DNA of 64,000 nucleotides from Burkholderia stagnalis (lineage in GTDB: Bacteria > Pseudomonadota > Gammaproteobacteria > Burkholderiales > Burkholderiaceae). The notes under the pieces are model-generated. The model saw nothing but the letters and a program-made list of their open reading frames with translations, was not told the origin of the DNA and searched no databases. The DNA lies in the NCBI RefSeq assembly GCF_902830275.1, contig NZ_CADESW010000002.1, positions 186,001 to 250,000 of the forward strand, read 5' to 3'. Below, in pieces: positions 22,709 to 30,869 of this stretch (position 1 is the stretch's first letter; each line of letters begins with the position of its first letter). A program made the translations under genes and the position numbers.

Positions 22709-25700
22709 TGAACATTGGCTATATGACCATGACAAGCGGGGACTATCATGAAGATCAAATAAAATACAACATGACCCACTTGTTAAGACAGATACAAAAT
22801 GAGTTCCCAGAAGATAAGGAACCCGATTTTGACGATCCCAAATATGCTCATATCGTCAAGAACAGTCCCTATGCTCCAAAGCTCATAGGAGGCTTGTGGA
22901 AGGATCTAGGTATTGAGGGCAAGGTTCTCACACTGGACCTATACCGAGACATTTCAAACGGCTATTGCCCCGCTCAGTACCTTCCAGAAGGTTCCCCATT
23001 CAAGAAGCACATCAAGGACACTCCCAGAGGTCCTATGGTTGTTTTCAACCGCAATGCTTCACCCATTGACGAACTTGGAAGCTATCGACCCGATTTAGCA
23101 AAAAAGAAGCGAGCTATCGGAGGTGAATTCGTTTTCAGTATGGGCAGCAATTTCAGCAAAACACTCGCTCGCCTTGCTTCCGAAGACCCCAAATATATAA
23201 AGCAATTCAACGAGATTGCGAATCGTGTCTTTGAGCAGAAGATCATGCCTATCGTTCTACAAAACGCTATGGTCAGAACGGGCAAGGATGGGCATGAGTT
23301 GAACTATGCCAGGTCTATCGGCGCAATCAATTTCATGCACATCGAGAACAGAGGATCAGAAGAGCACGGCATTGAGCCATCCGTTCATTTTCACTTTGAC
23401 ATATTGAATGTCGCCAGAACCTTTGACGACAAGTTAGTCGCTCTTTATATGGGTGAGGTTGTCAAAAACAAGGACAGCTTGACCGCAGAGTTCCAAGCCG
23501 AAATGAAAGAAGAGCTTGAGAACAAAATGGGCTTTGTGTTCAAGCCAGTCTATCTTGATGAAGAGAAAAACGACGATTTCATTAAGGACAGCGAGAAAAA
23601 TATTTGCTCCTATGACTTGCCCGACGAATGGATACCAAAAAACATTCAAGACTATTATTCAAAACGTAGCGAGGAAATGAGGCAAGCACAGAAAGGCATG
23701 GCTGGTTATATGGCAAAAGAGATCGCTCGTGTTTCAAGCAGACAAGACAAATCAGAACTTGCCCCTTCCGAAATGCTCAGTAAGTGGAAAACAGAGATGG
23801 ATGGTATGGGCTGGACCACTGAGTCGATCAAACAAAAACTTGACTTCGAGCAAGTACGCCTTGGCTACTCCACCAGAACAGATGAAGAGTTAGCCCGTGG
23901 TTTTGTTCGCAAGCACCAGAGGCAAAACATCGCTGAGCATGGTCCTGTTGAATACTGTCAGCCAGCTCAAGATACCAAGGACCGAGACAACGACCTAGTG
24001 AGAGGCTTTCTTCGCAAGCATAAGGAGCTTCACTTCACAGAAGACCAATTCAAAGCTCACATGGTCAAGCAGCTCATCAACGATATGGACAAAGACCAAG
24101 CGAAACGTGAGGCAGCTCGTATTTTTGAAGAGCAATGTGTTCATATAGTTGAGAAAAGCAAGGTTGACTACTACAAAGACTACTTGGCTGGAAACATCAC
24201 CGACCCTCACGAGTATCGCCAAAAACAGATTCGCTATGCTCGTGAAATGAGCTTCACTACCAAAGAGGTTCTAGCCCAAGAGCAATACATGTACGACACC
24301 GCCAAGGCCCGAGCTGGTGAGATGCAATTCACTATTACCGAGCAGAAGGCAGCTCAAAAGCTTCTTGCTTTTGAAGCACAGATGAGCCGTGAGTTGAACA
24401 AACCGGTCACATGCTCCAAGGGACAGCGAGATAGCTTCATGTCAATCATGACAAAGCCAGGCTCAGCTCATTTCATTATCGGAGATCCAGGCACAGGAAA
24501 ATCATTCGTTGCTCGTGCTATCAAGGAGACCTACGAACAAGAAGGTAAGCAAGTCATAGCCGTTGCTCCAACAAACAAAGCAGTGAATGGTCTAGCAAAG
24601 GATGCTCGATTCAAAGAGGGACAATATGGCAGCTTAGCGAAGATATTGATTGATTTAGACCAAGGCAAAATGAAACTCACAAAGGATCATGTTGTGATCG
24701 GAGACGAGATGGGGATGTCTTGCTTAGACGACTACTACCGCTTAATGAAGCACGCTAATGAAGCGGGAGCAAAGGTAATCAGTATTGGAGATGCCAAGCA
24801 AATTCAATCCGTAGCACACGGCGGAACATTTAGAGTCATGTCCCAAGATTTTGTATGCGAACAGCTAACAGAAATCAGTCGCCAAAACTCTCTTCGTCAT
24901 CGTGAGATTGTTCAGGATATGGGCTATGGACGAGCTCAAAAAGGATTCAGAAAATTAGACGATGAAGGCTGTATTGTTATTACAAAAACTGAAGATGAGA
25001 AGTTCCAAAGAATAGCCCACGACTATATGAGCGATCCAAATTCGTTCATGAAGAAAGCCGCTTATGCTGGCACCAATGCCGATTGCGACAGAATCAATAA
25101 CATCGTCAGAGATACATTGAAACAGCAAGGTATTCTTTCAAATGATCCAAAGCAAGAAATTACACTTCAAACCAAAGATGACGGTCCCAAGAATTTTTGT
25201 ATTGGAGATCGCATTGTATTCACCAAGGGGCAACTTAGCGATGATATGGAGCCCGTGAAGCTTCTAAACTCAGAAATGGGAACCGTCACCGAATTCAAGA
25301 CCGTATTTAATAGATTGACCAAAAAAGAGCAAGTTAATGCAATACGAGTGAAAATGGATGGAGGCAAGGAAGTTTGGCTTAATACCAACAAAGAGCACAG
25401 CGTTAGTAATGCTTATGCCACTACGATTCACAAGAACCAAGGCTCAACTTACGAGAACACTCAATATGCACCTACCAATATTGACAACATGCACTTAGCT
25501 TATGTTGGAGTTTCTCGACACAAGGAAGGATTCAAGATGTATCTATCTGAGGAACAAGCCGACCAATGGGCTGAAGAGTTGAGAGACAAGGAACCCACAA
25601 AGAAAATGTTGAATTGGGCTGAGGATGTCGCAGCTAAAAAAGGCATTGAGTTGAGCGAAGAGAGTAAGTCTTCATTCGTTGATATCCGAAATTTCTTGAA

Positions 25701-26199
25701 TCAGCATGTACCAAGAATCGACGGCAAGGAGACTGAGCCACGACACAGGATGGATGACTGGTCCAATATCGTTGAAGCGTTCTCTAAAACCGCATACAAA
25801 GCCAGCACATACGACTTTGAGATCATGGATGGTAAAGCAGTGGATAAATACCATGAAGCTCAACAAGCAGCCAAACAAGCTCACATTGATCCCGTTAAAC
25901 ATGCCCACGAGATCTCACAAGGTCGCCCAGAGCAGAAGGAATACACTGGAAACGAACCTGTACTTATTAAGAAGGAAGAGCCTAAACAGGATGGGAAGAA
26001 AGTTTCCGATCCAGCCAAGAAAGATGGAAAGGACAAGGACGCCAAGAAGCCAACAAAGCAGAAGAAGCAAGCTACAAAACAGAAATCAGAACACACTCAG
26101 CTTGATAATAAGAAAAACGATTTTGAACAGATCATGAAAAACGAAGCCAAGAAGAAAAAAACAAAAGGCAAGAATAAAGATATGGAAATAAATCGTTGA
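22705..26199 (+). CDS. MobF-type conjugative relaxase-helicase (TraI/TrwC-like)
   Basis: 1164 residues. The relaxase domain (~1-330) has Tyr14 and Tyr21 near the N-terminus as catalytic candidates, a W-x-DLGIEGKV region, GGEFVFSMGSNFSKT in place of the usual FSxPKSxS motif, and the metal-binding HFHFDILN (His228, His230). The helicase domain has Walker A GDPGTGKS (593-600), Walker B with Asp667-Glu668 (IGDEMGM), IGDAKQIQSV, and motif VI LAYVGVSRHK. The C-terminus is a long Lys-rich tail. It nicks oriT, stays covalently bound to the strand and unwinds it into the recipient. The length is intermediate between TrwC and F TraI. Class II TTGACA for the next gene overlaps its stop codon. Confidence 0.92.
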   Translation: MMNIGYMTMTSGDYHEDQIKYNMTHLLRQIQNEFPEDKEPDFDDPKYAHIVKNSPYAPKLIGGLWKDLGIEGKVLTLDLYRDISNGYCPAQYLPEGSPFKKHIKDTPRGPMVVFNRNASPIDELGSYRPDLAKKKRAIGGEFVFSMGSNFSKTLARLASEDPKYIKQFNEIANRVFEQKIMPIVLQNAMVRTGKDGHELNYARSIGAINFMHIENRGSEEHGIEPSVHFHFDILNVARTFDDKLVALYMGEVVKNKDSLTAEFQAEMKEELENKMGFVFKPVYLDEEKNDDFIKDSEKNICSYDLPDEWIPKNIQDYYSKRSEEMRQAQKGMAGYMAKEIARVSSRQDKSELAPSEMLSKWKTEMDGMGWTTESIKQKLDFEQVRLGYSTRTDEELARGFVRKHQRQNIAEHGPVEYCQPAQDTKDRDNDLVRGFLRKHKELHFTEDQFKAHMVKQLINDMDKDQAKREAARIFEEQCVHIVEKSKVDYYKDYLAGNITDPHEYRQKQIRYAREMSFTTKEVLAQEQYMYDTAKARAGEMQFTITEQKAAQKLLAFEAQMSRELNKPVTCSKGQRDSFMSIMTKPGSAHFIIGDPGTGKSFVARAIKETYEQEGKQVIAVAPTNKAVNGLAKDARFKEGQYGSLAKILIDLDQGKMKLTKDHVVIGDEMGMSCLDDYYRLMKHANEAGAKVISIGDAKQIQSVAHGGTFRVMSQDFVCEQLTEISRQNSLRHREIVQDMGYGRAQKGFRKLDDEGCIVITKTEDEKFQRIAHDYMSDPNSFMKKAAYAGTNADCDRINNIVRDTLKQQGILSNDPKQEITLQTKDDGPKNFCIGDRIVFTKGQLSDDMEPVKLLNSEMGTVTEFKTVFNRLTKKEQVNAIRVKMDGGKEVWLNTNKEHSVSNAYATTIHKNQGSTYENTQYAPTNIDNMHLAYVGVSRHKEGFKMYLSEEQADQWAEELRDKEPTKKMLNWAEDVAAKKGIELSEESKSSFVDIRNFLNQHVPRIDGKETEPRHRMDDWSNIVEAFSKTAYKASTYDFEIMDGKAVDKYHEAQQAAKQAHIDPVKHAHEISQGRPEQKEYTGNEPVLIKKEEPKQDGKKVSDPAKKDGKDKDAKKPTKQKKQATKQKSEHTQLDNKKNDFEQIMKNEAKKKKTKGKNKDMEINR

Positions 26200-26223
26200 C
26201 AAATTTCATTTCTTGCCTATAAG
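26196..26223 (+). promoter_or_regulatory. Class II promoter overlapping the relaxase stop
   Basis: TTGACA (its TGA is the relaxase stop), 16 bp, TATAAG, then CGAAAGATAACTTTAAGAGG. Confidence 0.7.
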
Positions 26224-26253
26224 AGTCGAAAGATAACTTTAAGAGGAAGAAAA

Positions 26254-26466
26254 ATGAAATTTTACAGCAAGGAAGAGATAGCGGACCGCGAGCAAGAGTT
26301 TCAAGACGAACTTGCAAAATGCACACTTCGCTTTGAAGACGAAGAAATTGATGGAGCTGGACTTGAAGGGTTCAGATGGAAGACATTCAAGCAAGGCTTA
26401 ACCATCAAGAACATATTTTTCAGAGCGAAGCAAGCACTAGGACTTGATAAGCCCTTCAAAGTTTAA
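26254..26466 (+). CDS. Small hypothetical protein (70 aa)
   Basis: ATG behind AAGAGGAAGAAAA. Soluble, acidic first half and basic second half (GFRWKTFKQGLTIKNIFFRAK). It stands between relaxase and coupling-protein genes with its own class II promoter. Function unknown. Confidence 0.6.
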   Translation: MKFYSKEEIADREQEFQDELAKCTLRFEDEEIDGAGLEGFRWKTFKQGLTIKNIFFRAKQALGLDKPFKV

Positions 26467-26476
26467 TGCGCCCCTC

Positions 26477-26504
26477 TTGAAAGAATAAAAATATCTGCTA
26501 TGTG
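26477..26504 (+). promoter_or_regulatory. Possible promoter of the coupling-protein gene
   Basis: TTGAAA, 16 bp, TATGTG; weak boxes but the same spacing as elsewhere. Confidence 0.4.
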
Positions 26505-26536
26505 TACCTTCATAACCATAACAATAAAGGACGCAC

Positions 26537-29500
26537 ATGAAACAGAAGCCAGTATTACAAATACCAGGAACATCATATCTTATTGACGGGCCATATATAA
26601 ACGTCGGCGCAGTAATCGCAGTAACTATTCTCAGTTTCTTTTTTTCCATGTCGGTAGCTCTATTATTGAGCTGGCATGACTTCCCATTTTTACCACTCCC
26701 TACCAATAATAGAGTGCCGCTCTACCACCTTGTTGCTTTCTACAAGATGTGGTTTGGCAAGCTCATCCCTTGGTTTCAAGGCGAGACCTACCAGCAGTAC
26801 ACCGCATGGATCTACTGGCTTGACGGCAGAGGCGAGCTGGGGCGCTTGGGATGGAGATGGTTGTTCTCATTCCTTTTTGGCACCGTTGTAGCAATCAAGA
26901 TTGCCTTCGCATCATGGAAAGCCACCGAAGTCGAGATTCAGATTCGCGGCCGCGAGCTCGTTGAGGGTGAGGATGCTTACCCCACCTTCAAGCGAGACCT
27001 GGCCAACCAGCTAAGACGTGAGGCAGAGGACGGCATCGAGCCAGCATTCATTCTCGAGACGGACTACGGCTACAACCCCAACGACCCAGACCTAGACCAG
27101 CTCAAGCCCAACGAGAAGGTTTGTATGCCTGATGGTCAGCGAAGACCTCACATGCTCTTTGCAGCAGGCTCACGTCGAGGAAAGACACAGCTTATCAAGA
27201 AGAGAACAGCCGAATTCCAGAGAAGAATTCTTGCTGGCGAACTCATCAAGCTCTTCATTGTTGATACACCCAAGGCGGATTACAGCCGAGACATTCCCGA
27301 ATCCATGATGCATGTCGTTGCCCCACACAACAAATTCGGAGTTGCTTGGTGGGTAGGCAAGGACATTGAAACAAAACAACATGCAGAAGTCTTTTGGAAG
27401 GGCAAAATTCCCGATTCAGCAAAAGATCCGTTTTGGAATTTATCAGCTCGTTCAATCAGTGTTGCCTCAACAGTTGCCCTTATAAACACATGCGGAACTG
27501 ATTGGAGCATCAACAATATTGCCTACTACTTACAACTGAGACCGGAAGAGCTTGAACCCATTGTCAGAGAACACTACCCCGAGGCTCTTCAAATTATCCA
27601 AATGGGGGAAACAACGCTATCTAGTGTTCTAGGCACAATGGCAAGCTTCACAAAAGACTTGATCCAGTTAGCTGAAATTTGGGATGGATACCAGTACAAG
27701 AGAGACATCAATCAAATGTCCGTTCGCTTGCTGCAAGAAAAATACGAAGACAACCAAATCCGTCTTGCTGAGCACCTAATTCCCATTTTCAGAGAGAAGG
27801 TAGAAGAAGGTCAAACTCCATTCATCATAGAGAATATCATTCCCCATCTAATTTTGAGGGGCATCTTCCGCTCCTTAAACAAGGATTTTGGGAACGACGA
27901 AGATCTCAGATGGAGATGGGAGAATATGGTTGAAGTTTTGAAGAAACCATACCGTGAAATCTTCAAGTTCGCAATCCAATCATTAACCGAGGAAGAGAAG
28001 AGCCTATTTATCAACGGATCAATCAAGCAACCCATCATGGAAGCCTCATTGAGATTGCTTCAAAGAGGTTTCGCCTTCAACAATGATGATCAAATGATTG
28101 AGTATGTTGGCAAGCAATTCTCAAAGCCAGAGGAAATACAAACCAACATGGTCTATCGTGCTTTGATCAGAAAGCACTGGCACGACGACATCCCTTTTGT
28201 GAGCATGGTCGATAGCTTGGAGAAATGGGATAAAGAAATTCTCAATATCGTTGCAGACAATCTCAGCAGTCACGAGCTTGCTAGTTTCGCCAACAAAAAC
28301 GACCATCAAACATTGATAACCAAGCTTGCTCCAATCTTCACTTGGTACAACACTTGGGACAAATTTGAAACACAGACTAGATTCTCATTCCGTGACTGGA
28401 TCTACAACGAGAATCCAGACAAGAAGATTTTAGTATTGAAGACATCTGGGCAATATTCAGAGCTAACCAATCCCCTTGTCCGAGGCATGTTGCTATACGC
28501 CAAAAGCTTGATTGATGACGACGCTTTCTTAGACGACAAAGATGCTGGATTTATTCGCAAGTTCTATATATTGATGGACGAGTTTCAAGCCTTGGGCAAT
28601 ATCAAAGAATTCATTGAGCCAGCTCTTGAACGGTTTGCTTCAAAAGGTGTCACGGTCATGCTTGCAGTACAAGACCTAGCTCAACTTATCAAGATAGAGG
28701 GATATGGGCAAGAGTTCGTTGACTTCCTATTGGGTAATACGGGCAGCATTTTCTTCATTGGCTCCAATATCGGCAAGACGGCCGAATTGATCAGCAACGC
28801 AGTTGGTAAGAAGTGGTTCAAGAAACTTCACACATCAATCACATATCAAGAAAACGGCAAAAGTGTCTCTCAGAACTGGCAAGAGCATGAGGGTATTGTT
28901 ATCACACCGGATGAGGTCAACAGCAAACTTGGTATCGACCTAAATGGTTATCCAGAAATGAGCTTCGATCAAAAGATAATGAGCTTGATTGCCCTACTAC
29001 TTCCCAAAGAGAAGAAGAAGCGCTTGCTTGCCAAAATAGACCGTGAGCGTGCAAAGCTCCCTATCCGCTATCTTTACCTTGGAGCAAACATGAAGAAGGC
29101 ATACATCCTTGAAACTCCTGTTTGTAGCTACAAGGCTGTAACCAAAGCAGAACCCGCAGACTGGCAAGACAAGAGAAAAGATCCCAAGCCAAACGACTTC
29201 AAGAAGGAGGCACATGACATCTTGGCAAACGGAGCTCTACACGATATCCAGAAGGAAAAGAAACCAATCAACGGATGGGTATTGAACGAGCTACCCACTT
29301 CTCAGCAACCAGAGATCGACCAGGCTGTCGACATCGGATCATGGGAGTCGGAGACCCCAGAGGAAGCCTACCAGGTTCAGCACGAGCTCACGGACGAAGA
29401 GAGCCAGCAGATGCTTGAGAACTTGAAATTGAGGGAGGAACGAGCACCCATCTATATCTTGGGCAAGGAGGAAGAAGGCGCCGCTTCCGAGGTAGCAAAG

Positions 29501-29674
29501 GACATGGCATTTGAGGCAGTGGTAGACAGTCATGCTCTATCAGCTATTAAGCACACCGCCGATGCACTTCTAGGCAGCAATGTTCCAAAAACCAACGATA
29601 GAGACAAATTCAAGCAGTCTCTTGAAGAGAAGCGAAGAGAACGCCAGAGAACCAAAGAAACAGAAGGCTCCTAG
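26537..29674 (+). CDS. Type IV coupling protein (TraD/VirD4-like ATPase)
   Basis: 1045 residues. N-terminal membrane helices near residues 23-50 and 110-130 (VIAVTILSFFFSMSVALLLS; WLFSFLFGTVVAIKIAFASW). Walker A region FAAGSRRGKTQLI (Lys216) and Walker B FYILMDEFQALGN (Asp681-Glu682), followed by LAVQDLAQL, a motif typical of coupling ATPases that bring DNA to the secretion pore. The Walker A to B distance (~465 residues) is unusually long because of a large helical insert. An acidic, Glu-rich C-terminal ~150 residues may contact the relaxosome. It follows the relaxase, as in TraD/TrwB arrangements. Confidence 0.88.
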   Translation: MKQKPVLQIPGTSYLIDGPYINVGAVIAVTILSFFFSMSVALLLSWHDFPFLPLPTNNRVPLYHLVAFYKMWFGKLIPWFQGETYQQYTAWIYWLDGRGELGRLGWRWLFSFLFGTVVAIKIAFASWKATEVEIQIRGRELVEGEDAYPTFKRDLANQLRREAEDGIEPAFILETDYGYNPNDPDLDQLKPNEKVCMPDGQRRPHMLFAAGSRRGKTQLIKKRTAEFQRRILAGELIKLFIVDTPKADYSRDIPESMMHVVAPHNKFGVAWWVGKDIETKQHAEVFWKGKIPDSAKDPFWNLSARSISVASTVALINTCGTDWSINNIAYYLQLRPEELEPIVREHYPEALQIIQMGETTLSSVLGTMASFTKDLIQLAEIWDGYQYKRDINQMSVRLLQEKYEDNQIRLAEHLIPIFREKVEEGQTPFIIENIIPHLILRGIFRSLNKDFGNDEDLRWRWENMVEVLKKPYREIFKFAIQSLTEEEKSLFINGSIKQPIMEASLRLLQRGFAFNNDDQMIEYVGKQFSKPEEIQTNMVYRALIRKHWHDDIPFVSMVDSLEKWDKEILNIVADNLSSHELASFANKNDHQTLITKLAPIFTWYNTWDKFETQTRFSFRDWIYNENPDKKILVLKTSGQYSELTNPLVRGMLLYAKSLIDDDAFLDDKDAGFIRKFYILMDEFQALGNIKEFIEPALERFASKGVTVMLAVQDLAQLIKIEGYGQEFVDFLLGNTGSIFFIGSNIGKTAELISNAVGKKWFKKLHTSITYQENGKSVSQNWQEHEGIVITPDEVNSKLGIDLNGYPEMSFDQKIMSLIALLLPKEKKKRLLAKIDRERAKLPIRYLYLGANMKKAYILETPVCSYKAVTKAEPADWQDKRKDPKPNDFKKEAHDILANGALHDIQKEKKPINGWVLNELPTSQQPEIDQAVDIGSWESETPEEAYQVQHELTDEESQQMLENLKLREERAPIYILGKEEEGAASEVAKDMAFEAVVDSHALSAIKHTADALLGSNVPKTNDRDKFKQSLEEKRRERQRTKETEGS

Positions 29675-29749
29675 CCTTTTTAAACAAGGAAGGCTTGCCA
29701 AAGATGAAAAAATGAATATAACAAGAATATAACCATAAGGAGACGCAAA

Positions 29750-30091
29750 ATGAGCGAAGAGAAATATATGGATGAGTTCGCTAGAAATGAGCAAGAAAAC
29801 ATGGCTGCAAGCCGCTCCCATTGGGATGTTGCATTAGCTAACGAATTGGGCATTCCAACAACGATAAAATCATGGAAAAGTAACGATAGAGTTATTGTAA
29901 GTAGTCCCCAAAAACAAAAAACCAAGATGGATATCGTTCCTTGGCGCGATAGTTTCTTGCCACAATGGAAGGTAGATCTCATTGAGAAAGAAGCTTCTAT
30001 GTATGACAACATGATGAAGAAATTAGCTCAGGAACATAGGGAAAAACAAGCAAAAGCGATAGAAAATAATCTCAAAGGTAGCACCCTATAA
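29750..30091 (+). CDS. Small hypothetical protein (113 aa)
   Basis: ATG behind TAAGGAGACGCAAA. Soluble, with a charged, helical C-terminus (LIEKEASMYDNMMKKLAQEH). It lies 75 bp after the coupling protein and just before a terminator and so may be the last gene of that operon. Function unknown. Confidence 0.65.
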   Translation: MSEEKYMDEFARNEQENMAASRSHWDVALANELGIPTTIKSWKSNDRVIVSSPQKQKTKMDIVPWRDSFLPQWKVDLIEKEASMYDNMMKKLAQEHREKQAKAIENNLKGSTL

Positions 30092-30096
30092 AAAAG

Positions 30097-30117
30097 GCTC
30101 CAGATTGGAGCTTTTTT
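30097..30117 (+). terminator. Terminator closing the relaxase/coupling block
   Basis: Stem GCTCC/GGAGC, loop AGATT, six T. Confidence 0.8.
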
Positions 30118-30134
30118 GTTGCCTTAGCCGCCCA

Positions 30135-30204
30135 CATCTTCAAGAAAGCATTCGCTTTGTTGCGTGTCAAGCACGCTTTCCAAATCTTCCAGCCTAACGG
30201 CTTC
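30135..30204 (+). repeat. Two-hairpin dispersed repeat, copy 6 (covariant)
   Basis: Hairpin 1 is AAAGC-ATTC-GCTTT, a paired change from GAAGC/GCTTC with the same loop; hairpin 2 is GCGTG-TCAAG-CACGC (30162-30176). It is 12 kb from the other five copies. Confidence 0.75.
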
Positions 30205-30263
30205 AATTCCCTATCAATAAAGACTCTTGCTCAATAAAAGGTCTCAAAATAGCCAAATTTTCA

Positions 30264-30664
30264 CCCGACCTTTTTCCGACCTTTTACAGCAAGGTCGGAA
30301 CTACGAAGAGCACCGTCAATTGCCAATCTTCACGAGCTAGATCGGATTTTTCCGACCTTTGCTAAAAAAAGTCGTTCAAACATATGTACATGATGGTTTA
30401 CGGACATCCTTTTTATGGTCTTGTGATTCATATTTTTTCTCATCGTACTTTACTTTTTTCAAGGAAGGTCGGAAATCTTAAAAAGAACTCACGAAGAACC
30501 GCGACAAATAAAGGTTTCCAGCAACCCGACCTTATCAAAAAAGGTCGGAAAAAGGTCGGGTAAGGTCGGGTGAAAAAATTCCCGTTTGTAGCTTTTTAAA
30601 TGATGAAGAACCAAACACCAAGCCTTTCTTAATGAATTGATGGCTCTATCTTTCATTTCCGACC
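30264..30664. repeat. Cluster of ten GGTCGG/CCGACC sites (iteron-like, candidate replication or partition site)
   Basis: Core sites at 30265, 30276, 30352, 30526 and 30659 (CCGACC) and 30293, 30467, 30543, 30554 and 30564 (GGTCGG), five in each direction. Most extend to AAGGTCGG or its complement. Neighbouring inverted copies (30276 with 30293; 30526 with 30543) can form hairpins. The stretch 30092-30869 holds no gene, only a terminator, repeat copy 6, this cluster, the 70-bp repeat and a promoter. Such clusters mark Rep-binding origins or partition sites. Confidence 0.65.
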
Positions 30665-30693
30665 CTTTACTTGAATTCTTGCTAATTTCAATA

Positions 30694-30759
30694 CAGAGAA
30701 CAGATCCGACAGGCAGAAACCCAAACCTTTTCAATGAGCCGCACGGCGATTGAGTGCAT
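30694..30759 (+). repeat. 70-bp repeat, copy b (pair with 13638)
   Basis: CAGAGAACAGATCCG, AGGCAGAAACCCAAA, then hairpin GCAC-GGCGATTGA-GTGC and CAT, in the same order as copy a. Confidence 0.7.
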
Positions 30760-30809
30760 TAAATACAAGAATAAACACCCAATCATAATAAAAAGAATGG
30801 CTTGTCGAC

Positions 30810-30837
30810 TTGATTTATTTTTGTCTTGTGATATATA
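30810..30837 (+). promoter_or_regulatory. Promoter of the polyvalent-protein gene
   Basis: TTGATT, 16 bp, TATATA. Confidence 0.55.
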
Positions 30838-30869
30838 AAATGTATATAAACCATAATAAGGGGACTACT

